Positions 1-8,000 of a stretch of 64,000 bases of DNA are shown piece by piece (the stretch's first letter is position 1; every line of letters starts with the position of its first letter). Origin of the DNA: Clostridiaceae bacterium. Lineage in GTDB: Bacteria > Bacillota > Clostridia > Peptostreptococcales > Natronincolaceae. The notes beneath the pieces were generated by a model. That model had not been told where the DNA came from. It was given only the letters and a program-made list of their open reading frames with translations, and did no database searches. The stretch covers positions 516,094 to 580,093 of the forward strand of contig JAHDLO010000010.1 in NCBI GenBank assembly GCA_018432235.1, given 5' to 3'. The translations under genes were made by a program, and so were the position numbers.

Positions 1-488
1 CCAATCTCAATAATAAAATCCTCTAAGCCAAGCTTCTTTAGACTTTCGATGGCTGTAATAATAACCTCAGCGTCTGCCCTATAGGAGTCAACCCCAAAGA
101 GCTCTACCCCAGCTTGACGATATTCTCTCTTCTTGCCAGACTGCTCCTGATCAAAACGATATACATCCTCTATATAGCAGAGCTTTAAAGGATAGGTAAA
201 ATCCTTCATTTTAGTAGCCACCATTCTAGCTATAGGAATAGTGCAGTCGGGCCTCAAAACCAATAGGCTACCCTTTGTATCAATCAGCTTAAACATCTTT
301 TCCCCATATCTAGATAAGTAATCATAGGAAAATAAATCATAATATTCTAATGTCGGACTGCTTACCTCCATGTATCCCCAAGCATTGAAGCTATCCATCA
401 ACACACCTTCGATTTTTCTTCTGTACATACAATCATCAATCAATAAGTCCTGAACGCCCTCTGGGAGCATAACCTTTTTTAAAACCAT
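1..488 (-). CDS. hisZ: ATP phosphoribosyltransferase regulatory subunit HisZ (5' part)
   Basis: This is the N-terminal ~162 residues of a class II histidyl-tRNA-synthetase-like protein; the rest runs off the left edge. It starts MVLKKVMLPEGVQDLL and contains class II synthetase motif 2 (LRPDCTIPIARM), followed by an REYRQAGVELFG segment as in HisZ/HisS. HisZ has no aminoacylation role; it pairs with short HisG to catalyse and feedback-regulate the first step of histidine synthesis. The leucine-rich start and the 'PDCT' in place of the HisS 'PEGT' favour HisZ over HisS. A strong promoter lies just upstream. The downstream his operon is outside the window. Confidence 0.85.
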   Translation of the reverse strand, partial: MVLKKVMLPEGVQDLLIDDCMYRRKIEGVLMDSFNAWGYMEVSSPTLEYYDLFSYDYLSRYGEKMFKLIDTKGSLLVLRPDCTIPIARMVATKMKDFTYPLKLCYIEDVYRFDQEQSGKKREYRQAGVELFGVDSYRADAEVIITAIESLKKLGLEDFIIEI

Positions 489-541
489 TCCGTCCACCCC
501 GTCGCTTTATCGTGATAAAGTATTAAAGTATCATGTTTACT

Positions 542-570
542 ATTCTATATCCCCTCCACCGGTTTGTCAA
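542..570 (-). promoter_or_regulatory. sigma-A promoter of hisZ
   Basis: On the minus strand a perfect -35 TTGACA (570-565) is followed after 17 bases by TAGAAT (547-542). It lies about 55 bases before the hisZ start and downstream of a separate terminator, so it can drive hisZ on its own. Confidence 0.7.
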
Positions 571-581
571 CAGATAAATTG

Positions 582-610
582 AAAAAAATGACCAATAACT
601 TAATTGGTCA
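582..610 (-). terminator. intrinsic terminator or attenuator upstream of hisZ
   Basis: On the minus strand the arms TGACCAAT/ATTGGTCA (610-589) are followed by seven T residues. It lies between two promoter-like sequences, so it would end a short transcript begun at the upstream promoter (673-701) before hisZ. Confidence 0.65.
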
Positions 611-672
611 ATTTAAAATCATATGCCACCCTAGTAAATAACTGACGTGGCGATTACTTTTTAAATCACCTT

Positions 673-701
673 TTAACATCATAGATAGAAATGTTTGTCA
701 A
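673..701 (-). promoter_or_regulatory. upstream promoter of a short leader or small RNA
   Basis: TTGACA (701-696) and TGTTAA (678-673) are separated by 17 bases on the minus strand. The predicted transcript of roughly 85 nt carries a GCCAC...GTGGC stem (about 655-625) and ends at the 582-610 terminator. It contains no ORF of note. It may be an attenuated hisZ leader or an independent small RNA. Confidence 0.5.
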
Positions 702-710
702 TATTTTAAT

Positions 711-1137
711 AACAGATACAAAATCAACATTTTATGATACAATATAGTAAGCTATAAACAAAATTCCTTATCTAATAACAATTTCTTTTATTTGAATATT
801 CTGACTTATAATTGGGTATCCCATATCATAACCGCCCTATGACAGAGCATCTTGATTTTATCCGAACATTTAACCAACAAGCTTACATGTACTTAATCGA
901 CTTTAAAAAAATGTACCTTAATGCGTATAGATGCATACTATACCAGTATCTTGTCATCATCTAAAAGTGAAGCTATTCCCTGATTAAAATGATATGTGAA
1001 TTTTCCTCAGGCTTAACCTATCCTTTAATTGACACGAGGCACTGGCTATAAGCTGCTTGATATATATAAGGGGCCATACCCTTAACCGCCTTCAATGCTA
1101 GTAAAACAGTCAACCACTTACTACGCATAAAATCTTG
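711..1137. other. non-coding gap
   Basis: Apart from the hisZ leader elements listed separately, I see no credible gene or repeat in this AT-rich stretch. The ribosome site of the next gene (AAAGGAG) begins right after it. Confidence 0.5.
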
Positions 1138-1153
1138 AAAGGAGTTGATCGCT

Positions 1154-1891
1154 ATGGCAGTTATCCAAGGCTATTCAGAAACGGGTAAAATAAACTATTA
1201 CAAGAGGCTGTTTAAAAATCCCTTTTGGGCCTATTTAATGGCTATTGCTTTGGTTTTCTTCGTAGCAGCCAAGGAACCGTTGATGTATTTTATGGCATCT
1301 GCTTTCCTGCTGTTATCGATAATGATTATTTTTCTCGCATATTTTGAAAGGGAGTTCAGGCTTCACAATAAGGTGCTGAAGCTATTTAAAAAACTGGAGG
1401 ATGAATTTGTTATACTACCAGCCATGAAGCTTTCCGATGGCTCTGAAAATTCCTGCACCTGCTTTATCGTCATATCCGCGAAGGGAATTTTTAATATAAA
1501 GGTTTTAGAGTTCTCGGGAATTCTCCAGGGCTCTGAAAAGGATGACATGTGGCAATATACCGATGCCTCAAATGCCTATAACATTGTTGAAAATCAGATA
1601 AAAAATCCCATGTCATACTTGAGAAAAAGCCATAAGGTAATTGAGCAGCTGCTGAAAAATAATCATATCGACTATATGTTTTTGAAATCAATTGCTGTAG
1701 TCAACAATTCAAATGCAGCTATTAAATCAGATACCGATATCCCTATAATAAAGCTAAATCAGCTTAATGAATATTTGCATGGACATATTGAAAGACAGCA
1801 TCAGCATTTGCTAAAGGAAACCATTGTCGAAGCAATAATGGGGGGCCACAGCGGAAAAAGCTGCTTAAGACTACATTGCCCCGATTGCTAA
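1154..1891 (+). CDS. NERD-like membrane protein, copy 1
   Basis: The 245-residue protein has two hydrophobic segments (about residues 24-58) and then a cytoplasmic domain. The pattern FIVISAKGIFNIKVLEF...G.L.G resembles the core of nuclease-related (NERD) domains, but the acidic catalytic positions are not clearly kept, so activity is uncertain. ATG at 1154 is chosen over the upstream TTG because AAAGGAG lies 9 bases before it. A paralog follows 150 bases downstream, which suggests a tandem duplication. The C-terminus ends with a small Cys cluster (CLRLHCPDC) absent from the paralog. A hairpin terminator separates the two genes. The precise role is unknown. Confidence 0.6.
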   Translation: MAVIQGYSETGKINYYKRLFKNPFWAYLMAIALVFFVAAKEPLMYFMASAFLLLSIMIIFLAYFEREFRLHNKVLKLFKKLEDEFVILPAMKLSDGSENSCTCFIVISAKGIFNIKVLEFSGILQGSEKDDMWQYTDASNAYNIVENQIKNPMSYLRKSHKVIEQLLKNNHIDYMFLKSIAVVNNSNAAIKSDTDIPIIKLNQLNEYLHGHIERQHQHLLKETIVEAIMGGHSGKSCLRLHCPDC

Positions 1892-1912
1892 AATAGTACA
1901 CAACAATACCTT

Positions 1913-1943
1913 AAAACGTCATTTACAATGGCGTTTTTGTTTT
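1913..1943 (+). terminator. intrinsic terminator
   Basis: AAACGTCATT and AATGGCGTTT form a stem with a three-base loop, followed by a T-rich tail. It lies 20 bases after the first NERD-like gene. Confidence 0.75.
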
Positions 1944-2049
1944 TAAAGGAACTTTGTTATAACTTTAATTTATTTAAAACAGTGTATGCATCACTATGGG
2001 GGGTATAAATTAGCAATAAAAGTATATTCTTAGGCGAGGAGTGATGGAT

Positions 2050-2778
2050 ATGACAAACATGAATCATGAAAATACCAATAAACCCACGAGGCTGCAAAAG
2101 CTATTAAAGGACCCTCTTTGGCTGCTGCTGTTGGCTATTACATCCTTCGCTTACATGATAGTTAATGATACAGCAGGCTATATACTGGCAACCATTTTGC
2201 TGGTATTCAATGCAAATGTAATATTCAAAACCTATTTTTATGAGGACGAACCACTGAAGGAAATGATCGCAAAGGAGCTGGCAAAATTTAATGAGGATTA
2301 CATTATCCTTCCCGCAATAGCGCTTTCCGACGGAAGACTGAAGGGCTACAGCGACTTTATTATAATATCCCCCAAGGGAATTTTCAATCTTAGAGCACTG
2401 GATTTTCAAGGGGCTTTAACAGGCTATCAAAATGATGAGCTATGGGAATACATCAAGGCCACCAGTCCCTATGACGTTACCAGGAAAATTATAAAGAACC
2501 CGATTTACTTCCACCAACAGACCCATGAAATCATCGAAGCCCTTTTAGAGCAGCAGCATATCAAATATATCCCGATACAGTCGCTGCTGGTGGTTAACAG
2601 CAATCTACGAATAAATACCGATAGCCGAATTCCTGTAGTTAAGGCAGAGGAGCTACACAATTATATCTCAGAATATGCCGACAGAAGTATCATGCCCGGC
2701 CTTAAAAACGCCATAGAGGATACCCTTAAAGAGGCTGTTTCCTCCAACATAGGCTATATCCCTGTATCCTCCAAATAA
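2050..2778 (+). CDS. NERD-like membrane protein, copy 2
   Basis: This 242-residue paralog of the preceding gene has the same architecture: a short basic N-terminus, LLxDPLW/LFKNPFW-type entry into two membrane segments (about 20-55), then a soluble domain with FIIISPKGIFNLRALDF and a conserved LPAIALSDG (LPAMKLSDG in copy 1). ATG 2050 is favoured because GGAG sits 8 bases upstream; ATG 2044 and GTG 2041 are in frame. The shared 'SxKGIFN' box is the NERD-like signature. It probably acts at the membrane; no substrate can be named. Confidence 0.6.
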   Translation: MTNMNHENTNKPTRLQKLLKDPLWLLLLAITSFAYMIVNDTAGYILATILLVFNANVIFKTYFYEDEPLKEMIAKELAKFNEDYIILPAIALSDGRLKGYSDFIIISPKGIFNLRALDFQGALTGYQNDELWEYIKATSPYDVTRKIIKNPIYFHQQTHEIIEALLEQQHIKYIPIQSLLVVNSNLRINTDSRIPVVKAEELHNYISEYADRSIMPGLKNAIEDTLKEAVSSNIGYIPVSSK

Positions 2779-2782
2779 AGAG

Positions 2783-2826
2783 CGCACCCCAAATGCTAGT
2801 GAATTTCTTCTAACATATGGGGTGCA
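2783..2826. terminator. bidirectional terminator between convergent genes
   Basis: GCACCCCAAATG pairs with CATATGGGGTGC around an 18-base loop, between a plus-strand gene ending at 2778 and a minus-strand gene ending at 2843. Confidence 0.7.
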
Positions 2827-2842
2827 CTTTCATTTATCTGCT

Positions 2843-3142
2843 TTAAAGCTTTTCCTTTACCGCCTTAAGCTTGCCCGCCATGGTACCTAATTTATCTCTT
2901 CTATCATCGATTTTGATGGTGGTTGCCACCCTTTGGGCCCCCTCCTGAAAGGGTACCTCATGAAGCTTTTTAGCCACCGCCAAAAGCACCTCCAGCTCAC
3001 CCTCGATGGCTGTTCCCATTGGTGTCAGCTGATATTTAATGCCCTCTACCTCCGCCAGCACCCTGTGGCAGGCAGCGACATAGGGGCTTATACTGGTGCT
3101 TCCGGTCCCTAAGGGTATTACCGTAATGTCCATTATTGGCAT
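2843..3142 (-). CDS. MTH1187/YkoF-type thiamine-binding family protein (UPF0045)
   Basis: This 99-residue protein matches the UPF0045 family: start MDITVIPLGTG, then SISPYVAACHRVL, YQLTPMGTAIEG and a C-terminal RVATTIKIDDRRDK. Family members form ferredoxin-like tetramers and are thought to bind thiamine or a related small molecule in the cytoplasm. The length is typical and the sequence intact. The gene is monocistronic between terminators. ATG at 3142 gives MPIMDIT; a start at the second Met is also possible. Confidence 0.8.
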   Translation of the reverse strand: MPIMDITVIPLGTGSTSISPYVAACHRVLAEVEGIKYQLTPMGTAIEGELEVLLAVAKKLHEVPFQEGAQRVATTIKIDDRRDKLGTMAGKLKAVKEKL

Positions 3143-3203
3143 AGCAAAGACCTCCTATCAAAATATATCATTTAGTATCAATCAACACCCAATCACTAAT
3201 TGA

Positions 3204-3231
3204 CAAAGAACTGCCTTTAGACAGTTCTTTG
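3204..3231. terminator. hairpin between thiamine-binding gene and SLH gene
   Basis: A ten-base perfect stem CAAAGAACTG/CAGTTCTTTG has an eight-base loop. It lies just after the stop of the SLH gene. The T-run is weak. Confidence 0.55.
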
Positions 3232-3238
3232 CTAATAA

Positions 3239-5065
3239 TTAATTAATTACGATAACCTTCTCTAAGATAAATGCACCATTGGTAAGTGTACCAGTAAGCA
3301 GTAACTGGTCTCCCTCCTTTATTAAAGAAAAGTGCCAGGTCCCACCTGTTTTCCCTATAAAGGTAGTAGTATTTTTAACATGTACTTGCATTTCTTTGGT
3401 TGTACCGCTTTGGTCTACTGTCACTGTCATAACATTAATATCCCTATTTATGGATTTCACCTTACCTATTACAGTTTCAGGTTCCACCTTCTTAGAGGTA
3501 ATTATAGATGTTACCTCATTCCCGTCAATATTCAGTAATACAGTATAATTTAAACGCAAATCATAGAAATCTCCTACTACATTATCTATAAAAATAATTA
3601 CATCATCACTAATAATAAACTCTTCTAAATCTAAGCTCTTACTTTCGACCGATATAGAATTATTAGCAGGATCATTAACTATCTTTTTAATCGTACCTTG
3701 GAGGGTACGTCTAACTGACGATGATATTAGGTTCTTAATTACATCATATTCCAACTCAGCTGTCACTTCATCTCCGACTTTTAAGTCATTGAAGGTTACT
3801 ACTCTACCATCTCTTTTAATTATTGTTGTAGTTTCTAATACCAAAGTGACAACTTCAGTTTCATCCTTTTGAGTTATTTCCAATCTTCGTTCTGAAACCG
3901 CACCTTTTGTGCTAATTATACCTTTTATAGTCTTTGTCTTGCTTTTTGCATCGACCTCATATACAAAACTACCATTTACATATACCTTTAGATAGTCGCC
4001 GGTTTGAATATTTTTAAATTCATCAATTTTACTATCAAGATAAACCTTTGTATTCTCAACTATAGTGTAGTATTTATACTCGCCCTTCAAATCCTTAACA
4101 GTTAGCATGGTATTTCCTTCGTTATCAAAAACTCTTTGGAAATAACCCTCTATAATCTCTTTATTACCAATGGCGTTTATTTCCTCGACTACACCACTCA
4201 CTACTTTTAATCTAACGGTTTGTCCCTTTTCTAAATTAGCCAATGTACTATTTTTATTATCTATGATTACTATGGCATTATCCTTTACATCATAGACATT
4301 AATATTGTTATCTTCATCATATATTGTCAGTACAGTTCTATTAGCTAAAACAATATTATTAATTACACCATCAACAGTTTTTGAAGAATTAGAATCCGGT
4401 ATTACAGTGCCTGCTCCGTCAAGTATTTTAGCAGTAAGCGCCATAAGCTTTGCTGTTTCTGCTCTTGTTATATTATTGTTTGGTAAAAATTGACCATCAT
4501 TACTTTCCTTATTTAAAATTTCTAAAGACAATAACAAATCGATGTATGGTTTGGCATCATTTGGTATAGAGAGCTCATCTTTGTAGGGAATGTAATAGCT
4601 TCTGCTGATGCTCTTGCCCCCTAATTCCACCAAAACTCTTCCAATATATGTAGCTACCTCGTGGCGTTTAGCATTGACTCCCACACCATTTGAAACAAAG
4701 GTTTTTACCTCTGACTCTAATAATACACCCTTATCTAACAGGTAGGCAATATGTCCCTGAGCCCAAGCAGGAATGTTGTTTTGACTTATCACAGTTTCAT
4801 ATTTCAATAACAAACTATTGTCAGCATTGAATTTTAGCATATTAGCCAGCATAACAGAGGTCTCTAAATTTGTTATAGAGTTACTTGGTTTAAAGGTTGC
4901 GTCTGTATAACCTTGTGTAATTTTCCTGTTGTAAATATCCTCTATGAATTCCTTTGCCCAGTGGTCTTTTATATCTGTGAATATAAGACTATCGGCAAAT
5001 ACCGCAATACTATTTGTCAGCAATATCACTATCAGCAGAAGGATAGAGAAATGACGTTTCTTCAC
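3239..5065 (-). CDS. S-layer-homology (SLH) domain surface protein
   Basis: The 608-residue protein begins with a signal peptide (MKKRHFSILLLIVILLTNS, cleavage near VFA-DS). Three SLH repeats cover about residues 27-215: IFTDIKDHWAKEFI, a degenerate second repeat around IPAWAQGHIAYLLDKG, and a third ending in ITRAETAKLMALTAKIL. These anchor proteins to pyruvylated wall polysaccharide. The rest is a beta-rich region of repeated ~60-residue units (for example KGIISTKGAVSERRLEI and RRTLQGTIKKIVNDPANN), typical of clostridial SLH proteins of unknown function. The start is GTG at 5065 with GGGGG seven bases before. Confidence 0.85.
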   Translation of the reverse strand: MKKRHFSILLLIVILLTNSIAVFADSLIFTDIKDHWAKEFIEDIYNRKITQGYTDATFKPSNSITNLETSVMLANMLKFNADNSLLLKYETVISQNNIPAWAQGHIAYLLDKGVLLESEVKTFVSNGVGVNAKRHEVATYIGRVLVELGGKSISRSYYIPYKDELSIPNDAKPYIDLLLSLEILNKESNDGQFLPNNNITRAETAKLMALTAKILDGAGTVIPDSNSSKTVDGVINNIVLANRTVLTIYDEDNNINVYDVKDNAIVIIDNKNSTLANLEKGQTVRLKVVSGVVEEINAIGNKEIIEGYFQRVFDNEGNTMLTVKDLKGEYKYYTIVENTKVYLDSKIDEFKNIQTGDYLKVYVNGSFVYEVDAKSKTKTIKGIISTKGAVSERRLEITQKDETEVVTLVLETTTIIKRDGRVVTFNDLKVGDEVTAELEYDVIKNLISSSVRRTLQGTIKKIVNDPANNSISVESKSLDLEEFIISDDVIIFIDNVVGDFYDLRLNYTVLLNIDGNEVTSIITSKKVEPETVIGKVKSINRDINVMTVTVDQSGTTKEMQVHVKNTTTFIGKTGGTWHFSLIKEGDQLLLTGTLTNGAFILEKVIVIN

Positions 5066-5267
5066 ATGAATGCCCCCTTTTAAATTTAATAACTATTATT
5101 TCTACATTTTGGCTTGAATTCCTGCATTTTTCTTGATTTCTTTTAAATATTGGGTATTTATTCTTATGTAGCTAAACTTATCCGTAGGTTAGACGAGGAA
5201 ACAATAGAAAAGGTTCCATATTATTGCAAAATAAATATAAAATTCCTGTATTAATAATTTTAGGCAC
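5066..5267. other. SLH gene upstream region, no gene seen
   Basis: This AT-rich intergenic DNA must hold the SLH promoter on the minus strand. I looked for a c-di-GMP riboswitch, common before clostridial surface genes, and did not find its conserved core. Confidence 0.4.
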
Positions 5268-5297
5268 AAAAAAAATGGACTGGCAGAACCAGTCCAT
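5268..5297 (-). terminator. terminator of the tail/lysis operon
   Basis: ATGGACTGG and CCAGTCCAT form a perfect nine-base stem with a five-base loop. On the minus strand eight T residues follow. It ends the long minus-strand tailocin transcription unit and marks the left border of the locus. Confidence 0.9.
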
Positions 5298-5419
5298 GAG
5301 CATAGTAAACCTAAGGGCAGCCTTCTGGGATTAAGTAAGCATCTCGTATTTCTTAGACAATCCGCTTATAATCCCTCTTATGGAGGGTAAAACAGCCCAC
5401 TGATGGCAATAGGGCTATC

Positions 5420-5749
5420 TTAAAGCTCTGACTCTCTTAGGTCTGATAAAAAGTCCTTCAAACGACCGACGGCCTCCTCGATCAAAGCATCCAGCTGCTG
5501 CTGTGTATATATTGCCCTTAGAATCCAGGGCAGCCTTTTGTAAAGACCCTCCAGCACCATCTCATACTTCAGCCTTCCGGTGCCGCTTCCCAGCTTCCTT
5601 TCAGCCTCTATCACCAGCGAAAGCACCATTTTCTTCACCGGCTCCCTATGGCCCTTCTTGTATAACAGAAGACTAGAGGCTGCCAATAATAAAATTAAAA
5701 TTATGTCAACAATATTTGCCTTTATAAAGCTGTGCACTACGCTAAGCAT
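5420..5749 (-). CDS. LLH-type phage holin
   Basis: The 109-residue protein has one N-terminal transmembrane helix (about residues 12-29), then a basic amphipathic cytoplasmic region with LVIEAERKLGSGTGRLKYEMVLEGLYKR and a C-terminal LDALIEEAVGRLKDFL. This matches the LL-H-like holin superfamily pattern. It overlaps the amidase gene by 8 bases, the usual holin/endolysin coupling. It is the last gene of the tailocin locus and would help permeabilise the membrane at release. Confidence 0.7.
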   Translation of the reverse strand: MLSVVHSFIKANIVDIILILLLAASSLLLYKKGHREPVKKMVLSLVIEAERKLGSGTGRLKYEMVLEGLYKRLPWILRAIYTQQQLDALIEEAVGRLKDFLSDLRESEL

Positions 5750-6410
5750 CTTGCTTTCCCTCCTTTAAATCCCTGTGGATATTAGCCATGATGATCATGG
5801 CGGCCCACACCGGCATCGCTTCATCGATTTTCCCTGTCCATAGTGGGGGATCACTGATAAGCCTCTTTTCAGCGAGATATTTCAAGCCCTCAAGCTTCCA
5901 TGCTTCTACTTCTGAGGCATCTGGTGAAGCTTCTGAGAGGGCCTTTATCCCCTGCTCTATATCTGTAAGTAACTCCGTCCATCTGGGTAAAAGCAGCCTC
6001 GGGCAATCCTTGCCGCTCCAGCTCTTGTGGGTTCGGACATTGGCGATCCCCCATCCCCTTTCAATTAGAAGCCTCACCACAAGAGCTACGGCATTTTCCC
6101 AGGTCCTTTGCTGATCCCCCGACTCACAGACCTCAATCCCTATGCTGCTCCTGTTGCCCTCAGCATTGCCGGCATGATAGGCCACCTCATCCAGAGGGAT
6201 ACACTCTATGGCCTCCTTGTCATCCACCACAATATGAAAGGAGGCGGCTCGATTATTTTCAGGATTTGTGAGCCACCCCCTTTCGTTTCTTGCTGTAGAC
6301 CTCGGATTCCCTGTATTGTGGATTGTTATACTGGTCATATTTGCTTTTGTCCCTGATCTTTTGTCTTTGGATTTTGGAATATGGTCTATAATGTAGCTCA
6401 TACTTATCAC
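5742..6410 (-). CDS. N-acetylmuramoyl-L-alanine amidase (endolysin, Amidase_2)
   Basis: The 222-residue lysin carries an Amidase_2 domain over about residues 20-155. The zinc-site motifs are ITIHNTGNP (His), [16 protein letters not shown] and [13 protein letters not shown] (His and Cys). It resembles the CwlA/XlyA amidases of Bacillus prophages. The C-terminal ~60 residues are helical ([16 protein letters not shown]...[13 protein letters not shown]) and probably bind cell wall. It cuts the bond between muramic acid and the stem peptide, releasing tail particles by lysis. It overlaps the BhlA-like gene upstream and the holin downstream. Confidence 0.9.
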   Translation of the reverse strand: MISMSYIIDHIPKSKDKRSGTKANMTSITIHNTGNPRSTARNERGWLTNPENNRAASFHIVVDDKEAIECIPLDEVAYHAGNAEGNRSSIGIEVCESGDQQRTWENAVALVVRLLIERGWGIANVRTHKSWSGKDCPRLLLPRWTELLTDIEQGIKALSEASPDASEVEAWKLEGLKYLAEKRLISDPPLWTGKIDEAMPVWAAMIIMANIHRDLKEGKQDA

Positions 6411-6613
6411 CTGCCTATCAGCTTTTCTTTGATTTCCTTAACATCATCCTTTACATCCTCTATAATATTGAATTTGCTGGAAAGCTCCTGAATGATATCC
6501 TGGTACTTTTCCTCTCTTTTACTGTTTTCCTTTAATACATAAAAAAGAAGGTAGCCAAATAGCAATGCAAAGATTCCCTGTCCTAAAAGCTGTTTAATTA
6601 TTTCGTTTTCCAT
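6407..6613 (-). CDS. BhlA/UviB-type holin-like peptide
   Basis: The 68-residue protein has one N-terminal membrane helix ([18 protein letters not shown], about 12-29), followed by a charged coiled-coil tail. This is the BhlA/UviB pattern found beside endolysins in Bacillus and Clostridium phages and bacteriocin plasmids. It overlaps the amidase start by four bases, so translation is probably coupled. Confidence 0.8.
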   Translation of the reverse strand: MENEIIKQLLGQGIFALLFGYLLFYVLKENSKREEKYQDIIQELSSKFNIIEDVKDDVKEIKEKLIGR

Positions 6614-6669
6614 TTTGACACCTGCTTTCTTTTAAAGATTGGGGGAGGGTGGGTTTCCCGCCCTGGAAT

Positions 6670-6720
6670 AAAATAACACCCTGAAAACGTCTTACTACGT
6701 GTTAATTTCCTGCTATGATA
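6670..6720 (-). terminator. weak hairpin after tail-fibre cassette of module 2
   Basis: On the minus strand AGGAAATTAACAC...GGTGTTATTTTATT resembles the stronger AACACC/GGTGTT terminators at 16565-16589 and 18351-18371. It has a longer loop, which contains ACGT. It separates the fibre genes from the lysis genes and may act as a partial terminator. Confidence 0.4.
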
Positions 6721-6852
6721 TTATAATAAACTTCCATTCTCGCCGTATCCACGTCTATTTAATTCGGATTTTACATCTGCTTGGTATTTAGAAGATACTC
6801 TACTAAAAGCCCAATCAACTTCTAATATTAATCTTACATACATCTCAACCAT
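6721..6852 (-). CDS. CD1375/XkdX-like small tail-module protein
   Basis: This 43-codon ORF was read directly from the minus strand: it starts MVEMYVRLILEVDWAF and ends in RRGYGENGSLL. Its ribosome site TAGGAGGGG is excellent. The MYVxLI...V...YxxxVxxEL pattern matches the tiny CD1375/XkdX proteins at the end of tail-fibre modules in clostridial phages and the diffocin locus. Its function is unknown. It lies directly after the coiled-coil gene and before the lysis genes. Confidence 0.65.
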   Translation of the reverse strand: MVEMYVRLILEVDWAFSRVSSKYQADVKSELNRRGYGENGSLL

Positions 6853-6853
6853 A

Positions 6854-7042
6854 TTATATTTCCCCTCCTAGTTGCATCTTTAACTCTAATAATTCTTCAA
6901 ATATAGTTGCTAATACTTCAAATGTAATTATATTGTCTTGCTGAACTTGTTTTTCTAAACGCACTATTTTTTCTTCTAAAGATTCTACTTTAGGACTTTG
7001 AGTTACTTTAAACCCTGTAGTTGTTTTTTCTACATTAGCCAT
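6854..7042 (-). CDS. small coiled-coil tail-module protein
   Basis: The 62-residue protein starts MANVEKTTTGFKVTQSP, with GGGAGG upstream of ATG 7042. Its central part is a coiled coil (VESLEEKIVRLEKQVQQ). It overlaps the gene upstream by eight bases and ends two bases before the next start. It resembles other small proteins at the 3' end of phage fibre cassettes; the role is unknown. Confidence 0.6.
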   Translation of the reverse strand: MANVEKTTTGFKVTQSPKVESLEEKIVRLEKQVQQDNIITFEVLATIFEELLELKMQLGGEI

Positions 7043-7370
7043 AAATAGTAACCTCCCCATTAGTCATATTTTCATTTATTGTTCTGATTACGACAGTTTC
7101 TCCCTGTGGAATATCAATTGTTATTTCAGCAATACCATCTACAACTTGAACTTCAATTGTATGACCCTCACATTCAAATACCTCTAATTCATTGTAGTCC
7201 TCTTGAAATTCGTCTAAATAATTGTAAATCTCACAAATTACAGCACCATTAGAATATAAAAGTTTTGATTTATAAAACATACAATGGTGTTCTTTTATTA
7301 TTGCAACTTGTTTTCCTGTATTAATTTCCTTAACCAAAAATACTTGTTTTCCATCAGTTTCAAGTAACAT
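7035..7370 (-). CDS. hypothetical tail-fibre-cassette protein
   Basis: The 111-residue acidic protein appears beta-strand-rich (FLVKEINTGKQVAIIKEHH, TIEVQVVDGIAEITIDIPQGETVVIRT). No family was recognised. Its place between a tail fibre gene and small terminal ORFs suggests a fibre accessory or chaperone. It overlaps the next gene, which implies coupled translation. Confidence 0.55.
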   Translation of the reverse strand: MLLETDGKQVFLVKEINTGKQVAIIKEHHCMFYKSKLLYSNGAVICEIYNYLDEFQEDYNELEVFECEGHTIEVQVVDGIAEITIDIPQGETVVIRTINENMTNGEVTIYG

Positions 7371-7385
7371 ATATATTAAACCCCC

Positions 7386-8000
7386 TTAATCCAAAATATA
7401 ATGTGCAAAATATTTAGATGGTGTTGATGAATCACACCGTACTATTAAACTTGAATTAAACCGCAAAATTGTGCTAACTGTGTTAACAATACCAACATAA
7501 TGTGTTGTTCCATCAACAACAAACTGAAGATTATTAGCTGTACTTCCAGCCATTAGCAAATATCCCGCACCAGTTATGTTTAAAACAGTTGCACCAGGTG
7601 TCCCAAATGAGCCATCACTTGACGAACGATACAAAGAATTAAAATTTGTACCACTTGTTAATGTAGAGACCTTATCCCAAATTTGCTTTAGTCTACCAAA
7701 CAGAGAAGCAGTTGCTGAGGTATCTGTCGATACACCAACTTTTGTATTAATCGTACCTACTGTAGCTGCTGTATTATCAATATTAGTCTTAGTTCCTGCT
7801 ACAGCACCCCAACTGGCTTGGCGTCCATTAATTGCTACTAATAATGTATTTACCATATACTCATAAATCTGCTTAACCCTCGCAAATACTGTAGTTGTAC
7901 CTGCCACATCTGCGTTTGTACCCACTTTAGTATTTATTGTGTCTACTACAGTTTTTGTATTATCCAATGTTTGCTTATCTGCAATACCTATCTGCGGCAT
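7386..8000 (-). CDS. tail fibre protein with internal duplication, module 2
   Basis: The 204-residue protein has two tandem ~60-residue units, each with a NTK..VDTINTKVGT.AD..GT..VFARVKQIY pattern (about residues 13-55 and 70-112). A Ser/Thr/Gly-rich C-terminal half looks like a fibre tip (FGTPGATVLNITGAGYLLMAGS). Repeats of this kind form trimeric fibre shafts. Its stop overlaps in TAATG fashion with the preceding gene. It is the likely receptor-binding protein of module 2, by position and composition rather than a recognised family. Confidence 0.6.
   Translation of the reverse strand: MPQIGIADKQTLDNTKTVVDTINTKVGTNADVAGTTTVFARVKQIYEYMVNTLLVAINGRQASWGAVAGTKTNIDNTAATVGTINTKVGVSTDTSATASLFGRLKQIWDKVSTLTSGTNFNSLYRSSSDGSFGTPGATVLNITGAGYLLMAGSTANNLQFVVDGTTHYVGIVNTVSTILRFNSSLIVRCDSSTPSKYFAHYILD

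Noticed and set aside
600..640. AGGGTGGCA on the minus strand, like the T-box core, before hisZ
   Set aside because: The sequence continues ATATG instead of ACCGCG, and no stem I specifier region precedes it within the short leader.
5066..5267. c-di-GMP riboswitch upstream of the SLH gene
   Set aside because: The conserved GEMM core sequences were not found.
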